Positions 43,148-54,700 of a stretch of DNA of 64,000 bases are shown here, one piece after another. The stretch covers positions 682,001 to 746,000 of the forward strand of contig JADJPE010000005.1 of the NCBI GenBank assembly GCA_016713425.1. The letters run 5' to 3'. Source of the stretch: Deltaproteobacteria bacterium. GTDB taxonomy: Bacteria > Myxococcota > Kuafuiibacteriia > Kuafuiibacteriales > Kuafuiibacteriaceae. Position 1 is the first letter of the stretch. Every line of letters begins with the position of its first letter. A program made the translations under genes and the position numbers. A model generated the notes under the pieces. The model saw nothing but the letters and a program-made list of their open reading frames with translations. It was not told the origin of the DNA and did not search any database.

Positions 43148-43455
43148 CCAATCCCGCTCAGCTTTACCTCGTATGCGCCGCGGCCTTGATCGCGCTCGGC
43201 ATCTTTGGCGTGCTCAGGATCCGCCATCTGATTCGCCAAATCATCGCCCTCAACATCGCGGGGAGTGGCGCTTTCTTGGTCTTCGCCGTGAGCGCCATAA
43301 AGGCGGACGGTCCCATTGCGGACCCTGTCCCACAGGCGATGGTCCTCACCGGCATCGTCGTTGCCGTCTCCGCGAGCGCGGTGGCGCTTGCACTGGCCAC
43401 TCGCGTCACCAAAGACTCTGGGCGCCCGGAGCTCAGCGAGGGAGGTGACGAATGA
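43144..43455 (+). CDS. mrpC: Mrp antiporter subunit C (NuoK-like)
   Basis: 103 residues from a TTG overlapping the upstream stop. Three membrane helices with the NuoK-like conserved pattern: LYLVCAAALIALGIFGVL, RQIIALNIAGSGAFLVFAV and DPVPQAMVLTGIVVAVSASA. DPxPQAxVLTxIVI is diagnostic of MrpC/MnhC. Stop overlaps the MrpD start (ATGA). Confidence 0.93.
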   Translation: MTNPAQLYLVCAAALIALGIFGVLRIRHLIRQIIALNIAGSGAFLVFAVSAIKADGPIADPVPQAMVLTGIVVAVSASAVALALATRVTKDSGRPELSEGGDE

Positions 43456-45065
43456 GCACCGCAGCCCTCGTCGCCATGCCATGGGCAACGCCTTTCGCCA
43501 TGCCATGGGCAACGCCCCTCGCCATGCCATGGGCATCGTCCCTCGCCATGCCCTTCGCCGTCGCAGTTGCGGCCGCCATCGCTGTTCTCTTGCCCGTGTT
43601 GGGGGGCGCACTCAGCTTCGTGTGGCCGAACCTCGGCCGGCGACTCGGACTCGTCGTCAGCGCCGTGCTCATCGTCAACGCCGGCTTCGCCGCCCGCGAG
43701 TGTTGGCTTCACGGTGAAACGCTCCTGCACGCGGTCGGCGGGCACACCGCCCCGCTGGGCATCACGCTTCGCCTCGACGGCCTGGCCGGCATGATGCTCG
43801 TGCTCGTGGGAACCGTCGCTTTCTTCATCACGCTTCACGCTCAGGAAAGCCTTTCGAGTCGGCCGCGCCAAGGGCGCCTCTTCTGGCCTCTCTGGTTGTT
43901 CCTGATCGCAGCGCTGAACGCCTTGTTCTTGTCGGGCGACCTGTTCAACCTCTACGTCACGCTCGAAGCGCTTGGTTTCGCGGCCCTCGCGCTCGTGGCC
44001 CTGGCCGACAACCCCGCCGCCCGCCGCGCGGCACTGCGTTACTTATTCGTAAGTCTACTCGGCTCGCTCCTTTACCTGATCGGCGTCGGGCTGACGTACA
44101 GCGTGACGTCAACGGTCGACCTCCTTCTCGTGCGGGAAGCGCTGGAGCGGGGAGCGGCAAGAGAACCGATCGCCCTGGCGCTCGCCTTGATGACCGCAGG
44201 GCTCCTCATGAAGGCGGCCTTGTTCCCGCTCCATTTCTGGCTGCCCACGGCGCATGCCAACGCACCCGCCCCGGTGAGCGCCGCGCTCTCCGGACTGGTG
44301 ATCAAGGGTAGCATCTTCGTCCTGCTTCGCCTGTTCCTCACGAGCTTCACCCCAAGAGTCGACGAAAGTGCGACCACGCTGCTCGGTTCGCTCGGCGCGA
44401 TGGCCGTGATCTGGGGTTCGCTGCGCGCGCTGACGCAAGACCGCCTCAAGCTGTGGATCGCCTATTCGACCGTCGCGCAGGTGGGATACATCTTCCTTCT
44501 CTTTCCGTTATATCGCGTCGATCCAAAGTCTGCGCTGGCGGGAGGTCTCGTCTTTCTCGTTGCCCACGCCCTGGCCAAGTCCGCAATTTTTCTCGCAGCG
44601 GGCAACATCGTACAAGCCATCGGACACGATGAGATTCGCGGACTCGAGGGCATCACGCATCATCTTCCGCTTTCGATGGCCGGTTTCGCGATCGCAACGG
44701 TCAGCCTGGTTGGTCTCCCGCCCACCGCTGGTTTCCTCGGCAAGTGGTTTCTCATTCGGGCCGCCATTTCGGGCGGCCAATGGTGGTGGGTGGCCGTCAT
44801 CACCATCGGCACCGTCCTCGGCGCCGCCTACGTGCTGAAGGTGATGAGCCGAGCGTTTGCTCAGCGGCCGGATTCATCCCTCGCGATCGACGCTTCGTTT
44901 GCGGACTGGAAGGTCGTCTCGCCGGTCATGGAGTGGTCGAGCCTGAGTCTGGCGATACTCGCAGTGGTGGTCGCAGGGTTCGCGTCGCCGATCACGGATC
45001 TCGTGTTGCAGTCTACGATGGGCCTCGAGCAGACCTTGATGACTGTCGTCGAGGACGCGCCGTGA
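43452..45065 (+). CDS. mrpD: Mrp antiporter subunit D (NuoN/M-like)
   Basis: 537 residues with GGAGG six bases before the ATG. About 14 membrane helices of the proton-pumping antiporter family. The key Glu lies in LYVTLEALGFAAL and the key Lys in GLLMKAALFPLHFWLPTAHA; HALAKSAIFLAAG and GLPPTAGFLGKW are also conserved. The first 35 residues are unusual: three copies of AMPWATPx from a 24-bp tandem repeat, upstream of the first true helix. Overlaps mrpC and the second D-like gene by 4 bp each. Confidence 0.93.
   Translation: MSTAALVAMPWATPFAMPWATPLAMPWASSLAMPFAVAVAAAIAVLLPVLGGALSFVWPNLGRRLGLVVSAVLIVNAGFAARECWLHGETLLHAVGGHTAPLGITLRLDGLAGMMLVLVGTVAFFITLHAQESLSSRPRQGRLFWPLWLFLIAALNALFLSGDLFNLYVTLEALGFAALALVALADNPAARRAALRYLFVSLLGSLLYLIGVGLTYSVTSTVDLLLVREALERGAAREPIALALALMTAGLLMKAALFPLHFWLPTAHANAPAPVSAALSGLVIKGSIFVLLRLFLTSFTPRVDESATTLLGSLGAMAVIWGSLRALTQDRLKLWIAYSTVAQVGYIFLLFPLYRVDPKSALAGGLVFLVAHALAKSAIFLAAGNIVQAIGHDEIRGLEGITHHLPLSMAGFAIATVSLVGLPPTAGFLGKWFLIRAAISGGQWWWVAVITIGTVLGAAYVLKVMSRAFAQRPDSSLAIDASFADWKVVSPVMEWSSLSLAILAVVVAGFASPITDLVLQSTMGLEQTLMTVVEDAP
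43472..43543. repeat. 24-bp tandem repeat in the 5' end of mrpD
   Basis: Three consecutive 24-bp units beginning CGCCATGCCATGGGCA (last one with few changes), plus a partial fourth. The unit is eight codons, so copy-number change keeps frame. Confidence 0.95.
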
Positions 45066-46927
45066 CTATATCAAACGCTTTGCTCCCCCTCATCCTTCTG
45101 AGCTCTCTTGCGACCGGGCTCATCATCTTCTTCGTGAACGAGACGAGCCGGACGCTTCGGACAACGCTCAACCTTCTTGGAGCCACGGCAAAACTCGTCT
45201 TCGTCGCGATGCTTCTCTACGGACTCTCGTACGGGGAGCGATACGAGGTGTCCTTTGAGATCGCACCCTCCGTCACGTTTGCGCTGGGCGCAGATCGCCT
45301 GTCCGCGCTCTTCGTGACGCTGTCGTCGGGCCTCTGGTTCGTGACGACTTTGTACGCCGTGGGTTATCTCGAAGGCGCCCCACACCGAAGCCGTTTCTTC
45401 GGTTTCTTCAGCGTCGTCGTGACCGCGACGACCGGCATCGCTCTCGCCGCGAACCTCGTAACTTTTCTCATCTTCTACGAGGTGCTGACCATCTCGACCT
45501 ACCCGCTCGTCGTTCACCGCGGGACGCAGAAGGCGATGCGCGCCGGGCGAACGTACCTTGCGTACACGGTGGGCGGCGGCACCGTCTTGTTGCTCGCCGT
45601 CGCGTGGCTCGAAAGCATTGTGGGTCCAGTAACGTTCACGCCCGGCGGTGTCTTGCGCGACTTCGCCACCGAACATCGAGCGAGCCTACAAGCTCTCTTC
45701 ACGATGTTCGTCGTCGCTCTCGGCGTGAAGGCCGCGCTCTTTCCGCTACACGGCTGGCTACCCAAGGCGATGGTGGCCCCCGCGCCGGTCAGTGCACTCC
45801 TCCACGCGGTGGCCGTCGTCAAAGCGGGGGCCTTCGGGATCGTGCGCCTCGTGTATGACGTCTACGGCGTCACCACCGCGCGAGATCTCGGCGTGTTGGT
45901 CCCTCTCGCCGGCATCGCGGCCTTCACCATCATCTACGGGTCGATCATGGCTCTCTTTCAAGACGAGCTCAAAAAGCGACTCGCGTACTCGACGATCAGC
46001 CAAGTTTCCTACATCGTGCTGGGCATCGCGCTGTTCGGCCCGGTTGCCACGATCGGTGGGCTCGTCCACCTGGTGCATCAGGCCATCATGAAGATCACGC
46101 TGTTCTTCGCGGCCGGGAACTACGCCGAAACACTTGGCATTCACAGAATCAGCGAAATGAACGGCGTCGGACGCCGTATGCCCGGAACATCGGTCACATT
46201 CACGATCGGGTCGCTGGGCATGATCGGCCTGCCGCCGCTCGCCGGCTACGTGAGCAAGTGGCAGCTCAAGACCGGTGCCGTGCTGGCTGGCCAGAATTGG
46301 ATCGTCTGGGTTCTGGCGCTGAGTAGCCTGCTCAATGCGGCCTACTTTCTCCCGATCCTCTACCGCCTATGGATAAGCGAAGGGCCCACCGTGTGGTCGA
46401 AGGCGCGCGAAGTGGGCGGTCGCGTCAACGGCTTCTTCGAGACCCACTGGATGCTGCTCGTCCCACCGGTCATCACCTCGATCGTCGTGGTGGCCGCCGG
46501 CGTCTTCGCGAACGTGCCCTTTGGCCCGCTGGCGTGGGTGCGCCTGCTCGTCGCGGAAGAATACGCCTCACGGGGCATGTGGACAAACCTAGCGAGCGCC
46601 AAGGGCCCTCTTGATCTGTCGCTGCGCGATGTCGTCAGCAGCACATGGCCCGCGTTCCTTGGAGGCGCACTCGCCGTCGTCGGAGCTAAGTTCATGGCCC
46701 GACGCGCCGGCAACCCGACCCCCCGACCAGAGCTCGAGGCTGACGGCGCGAAGAGACCGGACCCGCCGCGCGACGAGTCGCGCGGCAACGTCACGATGGG
46801 CGCGCGTCTGGAAGTCACGGTGAGGCAAATGACCGGCCGAATCGAGAGCAAGCTCCAGCGCCTCGACGTCGCCGGCACGCTGCTCCTGTTGATCATCGGC
46901 GTGTTGTTCTTCCTCAACCGGTCATGA
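45062..46927 (+). CDS. Second MrpD/NuoL-type antiporter subunit
   Basis: 621 residues from a GTG at 45062 overlapping the previous stop (GTGA); the open frame extends to 44744 but that part lies within mrpD. Antiporter-family membrane protein with Glu in LIFYEVLTISTYPLVVH and Lys in GVKAALFPLHGWLPKAMVAP; VHQAIMKITLFFAAGNYAE and GLPPLAGYVSKW conserved. A hydrophilic stretch of about 70 residues precedes the last helix, LLLLIIGVLFFLNRS. This is the last subunit and likely replaces the MrpA antiporter module. Confidence 0.92.
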   Translation: MTISNALLPLILLSSLATGLIIFFVNETSRTLRTTLNLLGATAKLVFVAMLLYGLSYGERYEVSFEIAPSVTFALGADRLSALFVTLSSGLWFVTTLYAVGYLEGAPHRSRFFGFFSVVVTATTGIALAANLVTFLIFYEVLTISTYPLVVHRGTQKAMRAGRTYLAYTVGGGTVLLLAVAWLESIVGPVTFTPGGVLRDFATEHRASLQALFTMFVVALGVKAALFPLHGWLPKAMVAPAPVSALLHAVAVVKAGAFGIVRLVYDVYGVTTARDLGVLVPLAGIAAFTIIYGSIMALFQDELKKRLAYSTISQVSYIVLGIALFGPVATIGGLVHLVHQAIMKITLFFAAGNYAETLGIHRISEMNGVGRRMPGTSVTFTIGSLGMIGLPPLAGYVSKWQLKTGAVLAGQNWIVWVLALSSLLNAAYFLPILYRLWISEGPTVWSKAREVGGRVNGFFETHWMLLVPPVITSIVVVAAGVFANVPFGPLAWVRLLVAEEYASRGMWTNLASAKGPLDLSLRDVVSSTWPAFLGGALAVVGAKFMARRAGNPTPRPELEADGAKRPDPPRDESRGNVTMGARLEVTVRQMTGRIESKLQRLDVAGTLLLLIIGVLFFLNRS

Positions 46928-46955
46928 GAACGTCGGACTCGATGGGCGGGATCGT

Positions 46956-48026
46956 TCACGCCCCTGCCGCGGGCCGAACGTCCTCGTCCTCGCGGAACGA
47001 TAGACACACCAGGGTTACGTAGGCGCGTCCGCGTCCGACTTTGTCTCTGTCTTTGCCTATGTCCATGTCTATCTCCATGTCTTGATCGTTGTCTTCGCTG
47101 TAGTACTTGGCGATCACGCGTAAGGTCGGATCCTGTCCCTCGACCAGGAAGGCGGCCGTTCGCTTCATGCGGGTCACCTTGGGCTCGAGGTGCGCCAGGG
47201 CTTTCTCGAGGTATTGCTGGGTGGTGGCGAGATCCTGCGTCGGCTCGAACTGGGCGATGCGAATCGTACTCTTCGGGTCGGCAAAGCTCGCCTTGGGCAT
47301 ATGTTTATCGAAACGCTCGGCGAAGAAGTCCCCGAAGATGTCCTGCCGCAGCGCGCGGTGCTCACGCACAGCGATTCGTGAACCACGCAGCTCGAGGAAG
47401 GACACGATCCTGCTCTTGGGCGGAATCATGGGCACGAGCCAGGCCGGCATTTTGCGCTTCTTCGATGGTCTGCGCCTCGGCGCAACCGCGAGCGTCTTCG
47501 CATGCGATGCGAGCTCCGGAATGTCGCCGAGGAGGGCGCGCACGGTGTTCCAATCCCGCGCCAGTGTGCGTTCGAAGAGGCGCTGTGCGGTCGCAAGGCG
47601 GACGCGCTTCGGATGTGTCGCCCACGTGAGAATCGCTTCGACCGCACGATCCGAATCGTCGATACGAAGCGCATCATTTGCCCGCGGTTGATCCGCCGTG
47701 ACCTTCACCCAAAGCGCATCGTCGTCCTTCGCAATGTCTCGATATCGGCTGTCGTCGTCGTACGATTGGCCCACTTCGGCCTCGACCAGCACCCCTCGAG
47801 GGTCGGCGATGTGCGCGATGAGGGCGTCACCAAGGAATTCTTCAATTTCGATCGCTTGCGCCTCCGAGGAGAGTGCGCTGAAGTCGGCGAAGCGGGTATC
47901 GAACAAGACCGCCACGAAATCTCGGCGGAAGTATTCCGCGCCGATCGTTCTCTCGAGCAAATCAAGTGCCTTCCTCTTCGGCATGTCGACCTTGAAGATA
48001 AGCCAGCAGTTGATGCTCACGCGCAT
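46956..48026 (-). CDS. Unrecognised cytoplasmic protein with an acidic repeat near the C-terminus
   Basis: 356 residues from ATG 48026 (MRVSINCWLIFKVDMPKRKA); a longer frame to 48122 is unlikely. No family recognised. Visible features: DLLERTIGAEYFRRDFVAVL near the start, a basic patch RRRPSKKRKMPAWLVP, FLELRGSRIAVREHRALRQD, and a short DMEIDMDIGKDRDK repeat from 6-bp units near 47050-47085, followed by a strand ending CLSFREDEDV. No signal peptide. It is convergent with the antiporter operon (28 bp apart). Confidence 0.55.
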   Translation of the reverse strand: MRVSINCWLIFKVDMPKRKALDLLERTIGAEYFRRDFVAVLFDTRFADFSALSSEAQAIEIEEFLGDALIAHIADPRGVLVEAEVGQSYDDDSRYRDIAKDDDALWVKVTADQPRANDALRIDDSDRAVEAILTWATHPKRVRLATAQRLFERTLARDWNTVRALLGDIPELASHAKTLAVAPRRRPSKKRKMPAWLVPMIPPKSRIVSFLELRGSRIAVREHRALRQDIFGDFFAERFDKHMPKASFADPKSTIRIAQFEPTQDLATTQQYLEKALAHLEPKVTRMKRTAAFLVEGQDPTLRVIAKYYSEDNDQDMEIDMDIGKDRDKVGRGRAYVTLVCLSFREDEDVRPAAGA

Positions 48027-48291
48027 CACAGTAGCATGTCCGAGGCGGACCGAGTCTCGCTGGGCGGCCCCCCGTCGGGCTCGCCGCCTCGGATCGGCCG
48101 CTGCCCCGCGACCTACGTCCATGCGGTCGGTTGGTTGTCATCCCGGTCCAGAAGAAAGGATCGCGGGGCGCCTTGCGGGGTAGGGGGCCGTGCATTGACA
48201 ATGGGTTGCTTTGGTTCGATCCCGCGGAAGCAAGGGGGCGGACGGCAAGCGACGGCTGGCGGCGGGCGAGCGCTGAAGGGCGGATGACGCG

Positions 48292-48690
48292 ATGTTCAGG
48301 CGGTGCAAGGATCGGATCCGATTGGTCGCGCTCGCGTCCGCGGTGATGAGCGCGACGTTCGCCGCTCTGGTCTTGTGCGCCGGCCAGGGATTCGCGGGCA
48401 GTCTTGCTGTCTTCGCGGGCACCTTTCTCGTGACCTGGATCTGCCTCGCGCCGCCACTCCTTGCGGTTTCCGTGGTCGCCGATGCGGGGGACGCGCTGGA
48501 ACGACGGCGCATCATTCGCACTCGAGAAGCAAGCGCTGAGGCGGGACAATTGTCGGAGAGTGACGGCCCGCTCGACCGAGGAACGCTTGCCGTGACCGCG
48601 GAGCGAGATCAGGACCGCTACCGCGTTTCGATCGTCGGAGAAGCTACAGACTCGCCAGCGCGCCGATTTAGACCGACATCAGGCGCTTGA
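48292..48690 (+). CDS. Small hypothetical membrane protein
   Basis: 132 residues: two hydrophobic helices (LVALASAVMSATFAALVLCA and SLAVFAGTFLVTWICLAPPL) followed by a polar tail containing RRRIIRTREASAEAGQL. No family recognised. The ribosome site is weak, and it ends only 33 bp before the second RHS gene, so it could be co-transcribed with it. Translation is plausible but not certain. Confidence 0.5.
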   Translation: MFRRCKDRIRLVALASAVMSATFAALVLCAGQGFAGSLAVFAGTFLVTWICLAPPLLAVSVVADAGDALERRRIIRTREASAEAGQLSESDGPLDRGTLAVTAERDQDRYRVSIVGEATDSPARRFRPTSGA

Positions 48691-48723
48691 GAGCCACCTC
48701 GGGCCGCTCTTACGCTCGCCCAG

Positions 48724-51700
48724 ATGCTCAAGAAGCACGCGCCCGCACTTACGCTCGCCACGCTTTCCGCGGCTACGATCCTCGTGGTCGCACTGGGTTT
48801 TGGTTGTGGCGGCAGCGGCCGCACCGACCGGCCGCCGAACGCATCGCCCGATGCGACCTCCGGCGACGGAGGTACGGCCGATGTCGCTCAGCCCGACGCC
48901 ACAGCGAACACGGACGCTGCGCCCAACACGGACGCCGCCTCCAGCGCGGACGCCGCGCTCGACACGGACGCCGCCTCCAACGCGGACGCGGGTCTCAAGG
49001 CGGATGCGGGTGAGGGAAGCGCGGATCCGTGGCTCGATGACAGCCAACCTCCAACGCCGGTCGACCTGAGCGGCGCCTTCGATTTCTACGACTCGACGCG
49101 CTTCCTGTATGAGGGCGACAATCCTATTCAGACGGGCGTTGCTTCCGGGGCCATCAAGCCAGACCAGATTGCCGTGTTGCGCGGCAAAGTGACCGACCGA
49201 GAGGGCACACCCATGGCCCAAGTGGAGGTGACAGTCCTCGATCAGGCGGACTACGGAGCGAGCCGAACCAAGTCCGACGGGGTCTTCGAGGTTGCGGTCA
49301 ATGGTGGACGGCAGGTTTCGGTCACTCTCAAGAAGGCGGGCTATCTGTCAGTTCAGCGGAGCATCACACCGAAGCGGCTCGATTGGACGTGGGTGCCCGA
49401 CGTCGTCATGACGCCGCTCGATGCGAAGGTCACCGAGGTTCCGCTCTCGACGCTCTCCGAACCTGTCTTCGCCGAAGGAAGTCCGGTGGTGGACGAAGAC
49501 GGAACGCGCACGGCGCGAGTCCTCTTCCAGCCAGGCGTAATCGCAGAGATGGTCATGCCGGATGGGACTCGGACGTCGTTGCCGAGCCTCCACGTACGCG
49601 CGACCGAATATACGGTCGGCCCAACCGGCCCGAGCGCGATGCCCGGCATCTTGCCGCGCACTTCGATGTACACGTACGCGGTCGAGCTTTCGGTCGACGA
49701 AGCCGAAACGGCAGGTGCCACCTCGGTCGTGTTCAGCGAGCCCGTACCGCTTTTTGTCGACAACTTCCTCGGGGTCGCGACCGGCTCGATTGTCCCGGTT
49801 GGCGTCTACGACCGGACCTGCGCCTGCTGGCTCCCGATCGAGAATGGCCTGGTGATCTCCGTACTCGCGATCGAGGCCGGCTCAGCGGTTCTCGATGTGA
49901 CCGGCAGCGGCGTGGCCGCCAACGCAAGCGAGCTTGCCACGCTTGGCATCAGCGACACCGAGCGACGCGCAATCGCCGAGCGCTTCGCGGTGGGTCAGAG
50001 CTTCTGGCGCAGTCCGCTGCCCCATTTCTCGCCGATCGACTGCAACTTCCCAGGCGGCCCTGACTGCGACCTCGGCGCCGCATGCGAGCCGCTCGTCGAC
50101 GTTGAACCGGAGGAGGTCACCGAGGACCCTTGCGAAGGCTCAGGCTCCATCATCCAATGTGAGAACCAGGCGCTGGCCGAAGCGATCCCGCTTCGAGGCA
50201 CCCCTTACGCGCTCCACTATGTCAGCGCTCGATCCCTGGCGAATCAAGCCACACGTCGCCTGAGCCTCGCGATCACGCGGGACGAGATCTCACCGAAGCT
50301 CAAGCGTGTCCTGGTTACGACGGACATCGCGGGTCAGAGGATCGAAACACGATACGATCCAAGGCCCAAGCTCCAGCATCGCATCGAGTGGAACGGAAAA
50401 GATGCGTGGGGTCGATCGCTCAAGTCGAGCTCGGCCGTCGTGGAGATCGGCTACGTCTATCCGGTCGCGTACACCACGGCCGCTCAGCTTCTCACGGGGG
50501 CATTCATGGCGCGCGGCGAAACGTTCCGGCTGGACGTAGATCGCGCGCGCGGCGAGTTCACCGTATTCAAACGACTCGAAATCCCGCAAGAACGCCTGCG
50601 TTATCCGCGACCTCCTCCGGCCGGCCTCGGTGGGTGGTCTCTCAATGTCCACCATGAATTCGACCGGGGCCTCGCTTGGCTTGGCACCGGAGAGAATACG
50701 CGCGTAAGCCAAGTCCAGAGGCTGAGCCCGTACTATGACGCCGACACCCTCGCAGTCACCCCTCCTCTTCCTCCGCCTCCGCGCGGCGCGGCGGGCACCG
50801 TGCCCTTCAACGCCGTCTTTGGGCCCGACGGCGCGATGTATTGGTGGCACCGTCGAGGCCCGTGCTCCTCACTGCTTCGCGTGAACCCGGAGCGTACCGA
50901 GGTCACGCACGTCCTCGGTCGCCTCGACTCCCAATACGGAGAGCTGGGACTCGTGCCGGTGACGGTGGACCAACCCGAAGATGGCGAAGACGCAAAGGCT
51001 TCGTGCCTATCTCAGCCAACGATGCCCTCGTTTGATGCACGCGGACGCCTTCACTTCTCGCTGCCCTACCTAGGAAAGGTTTTTCGGTTCGAAGCGGCCG
51101 AGGGGACGTTGAGCTTGGTGGCCGGCAACGGTTCCTGCGAAAACAACGAATACGCCAAGTGCGATCCGGGCACTTTCGTCGAGGGCGGCAAGGCCACGGA
51201 GCGCGCCCTCGGTCGAGTCGGCCGCCCGGTCTTCTCGTCGTCCTGCGCAATGTATCTCCCGAGCGATGGATGCCAAGTCCTCGAGGTGTCTCCTTCGGGC
51301 GACGTCAGCGGCTTCTTCGGTCTCAAACCCGGGACGAAGCTGGACACCCAGCCGGCGAGCTGCGAGCAGATGCGCTTCTATTCTTCCGACACGTCTTTGC
51401 CGCTTCTTGGCGCGGTCGGCGTTGACTCGAAGGATGATGTCTTTGTTCTCCAGGGCAAGACGGTGCGCTTCACGGGCGGCGGCTACAAGGACGCATTCTG
51501 CGGAACTTCAGTGCTCCGCGTGGATCAGAGTGGTCGAGTGGAACCGATCGCCGGCGCGGGCATGGAGCTGGCCGGTCCCGGCGACTTCGCGATGGACGCT
51601 CAGTTCGCGTGCCTCACGAACCTGCTCGTCGGATCACGCGATTCGCTTCATCTCAGCGAACACCGCATCGACACACCGGGTCCAAGAGAGCTTCTGTGGC

Positions 51701-54700
51701 GCGTCGAACCCGAGGGCTACCTCTCCCTGCTCCACGTCTCTCGCGGAGGCGATCCATTGTTCTGGGCCACCTACCTGCTCGGACCCGACGAGACGGCCTA
51801 TCACTTCAAGTTCGGTGACACGATGCGACTGGATGCGCCGCTTCACAATCGTTGGGTCTCTCCCGACGGACTTTGGGTGGCCGAATCCGACGCGCGCGGC
51901 AGACACATCCGAACGACCAACGCAATCTCGGGCGTCGTGCACACCTCGTTCGCCTACGATGCAGCCAACAGGCTGTCCACCGTTGTCGACCGCCTGGGTC
52001 GCTCCGTCGTCATCGAGCGCGATGCGGTGGGCACACCAACGGCCATCGTGGCACCGACCGGAGAGCGAACCGAGCTCTCCGTCAACAACGAAGGGCTTCT
52101 TGCCTCGGTCGTCGAACCCGGGGGCGGTCGCTACGAGATGACCTACGACGACCGCCGCCTTCTCAGCGCCTTTCGATATCCCGAGGGCGCGACCTCGACC
52201 TTCGAATATGATGACGAGGGACGCTTGACCAAGGACGAGAGCTCGCGAGGTCGCGTGCAGACGTTGAGCCGCGCGCGCGAGGATCGACGCACCACGATCA
52301 CGCTGAGCGAGGGCGTTCATGCGCGCAGCTTCGTCGTGGAAGCCCAGACCGGACCTCTCAGGGAGCCTCGGGTCCTCAGAAAACAAGTCCTCGCCGACGG
52401 TTCGGTCGTCGAGGGGCGAAGCGACGTCAACACCGCCGGCATCGAGGTGCGCGAGACAAAGTTCCCGAGCGGGGCCCGCCGGGAGTTGACGATGACTCCG
52501 GACTCGCGCTGGGGCATGGACGCGCCCTACGCGAGCGAGATCGCGTGGGTAGAACCGACCGGAGTGCGTCACGTACAGACACGAAACACGAGCGCGAGCG
52601 CGGACGCGTCGGACCCGCTCAAGCTGAACGCGTTCAGCCGAGAAACGAGGCTCAACAGTCAGCGACTCATGGAGACCTACAGTCCATCGACTCGCACCGA
52701 GACGCTCGATTTTCTTCAGCTCAAGATGCGGAGACTCACCGTTCGAGATGAGCGCGACAACCTTCTTTCTGAAACCTGGCGCGACAGTCAGGATGGGGTC
52801 TCCGTTCAAACCACGTCGTTCCACTACGATGCCGAGGGGCGACTCGAAAGCATCGACGGACCGCGCGACGACGTTGACGACATCTACACGTTCTCGCGTG
52901 ACTCCGCGGGGCGCGTCAGCCGCGTCGTAGACCCCGTGGGGGGGGCATACAGCTTCGTCGAGCGTGAGCCGGGCGGGCGGATCACCCATCTGACGGCGTC
53001 CAACGGTGCCGACGTCAAGATTTCCTATGCGCCGGGCGGACGCGTCGCCTCCTTCGATCGCAACGGCCGGATATCTCGGATGGGCATCGATCCTTTGAGC
53101 TTCCGTGAATCTTTCACGGCCGCCAACGGCGCCGAGTGGCAGGTCTTGAAGGACTCGAAGGGGCAAGGCATCGCGGAGTTCGCGACGCCCGTCGGGACAC
53201 GTATGCGAAGGACGCACGACCCGGCCCGAGGAGAGATGCTCGTGGAGCTCATCGATTCGAGCGGCGTCGTCCGCGGGAGTCAGTCGTCGAGCTTTGATCG
53301 TGCGACTTCAACCTTGATGACCACGATCGGCGGCGTGCCGGTTGTCTCTACGCTGCATCCGGTGTTCGGAAAGCCACTCTCGATCTCGCGTGATGGACGC
53401 ACGAGATACTTCTCGTACGATCCAGAACGGCGCGTCACACGGATCGTCGAGGCTTCGGGTGCGGCCACGACCTTCACCTACTCGCTCGACGGATCCATGC
53501 AGAGGACCGACCCGACAGGCCTTGTCACCCAGTGGATTCGCGGCTCGATGGCGCGCCTCGCGACGTTTGTCAGCCCCGCGGCCGGGAGCCTCAGTCTCAC
53601 GTATGACGCAGCCAACAACCTGATTGGACATCAGGACGCGCGAGGAATCAGCGCCACGTACGCCTATGACGCCCTCAACCGAATGACGCGCATGGCGACG
53701 CCTGACGATACGATCGAGATCGAGTATGGGGATGCGGCGGTCGGTCCGTGGCGTCCCACCCGGCTTCGCAACACGACCGGTCAATCCGTCTTCGACTACA
53801 ACGTGCACGGCGAGCCCACGGGGCGCGTCGAGACCATCGAGGGTGTCGACCTCTCGGTTCGATATGCTCGAGATTCGATGGGTGCGATCACACAGACGAC
53901 GTATCCGAGCGGCCTGGTCGTAAACTTTGCGCGCGATCCGGCGGGCCTGGTCCGAAGCATCGACGCCGTTCTTCCCGCGAGCGAACCCGACTCCGCGGTC
54001 GCGATCCTGACGGAAGCGACTTACCTGCCATTCGGACCTCTTACGGGCTACATGATGCCCAGCGGTCAGCGACATCAGCGATCGTACGACGGCGCTTATC
54101 GCCCCATCGAAGTGCTGACGCAGGGCCTTCGGCGCTGGTCGTACGCATACGACGACTATGGTGGACTCGCCTCGATCGACGAGAACGGAACTCGCGAAGA
54201 GCTCTTTGAGTACGACGACGACCTTCGGCTGATTCTCGCGCAGGGGCCCTATGGCGAGCAGGCGTTCTCGCTCAGCGCCGCCGGCGATCGGAGGTCTTGG
54301 GCAGACGGCGCCGCCGCGCCGGTCGACTATGAGTACGACGCAACGACGGGCAGACTCAGCACCGTCTCGAGCCTGGCGGATCCGTTCGAATACGACGCCT
54401 CAGGCAACACGACCAAAATGGGTGATCTCGTGCTGAGCTACAACGCGAGCGGTCGACTGACAGGCGCCGAAGGCCCATTCGGCACGGCCACCTATCGGTT
54501 CAATGCGCGCGGTCAACGCGTCGCGAAGACGGTCAACGGGGCAACCTCGCTCTATGTCTACGAGGACGGAGCGAAGCTTCTCGGCGAGTACGATGAAGAC
54601 GGATCGCCGAGGCGTGAGATTATGTGGCTGGACACGATGCCGGTCGCGACCCTCGAGTTCACGGCGGAGGGCTGGCAGCTCCAGTGGATTACGACGGACC

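Noticed and set aside
44744..45061. N-terminal extension of the second D-type antiporter subunit
   Set aside because: Overlaps mrpD by over 300 bp; the GTG at 45062 overlaps the stop by 4 bp as elsewhere in the operon.
51634..53217. 527-residue minus-strand frame inside RHS gene 2
   Set aside because: Antisense shadow of YD-repeat codons; composition Arg/Val/Asp skewed and no motif.
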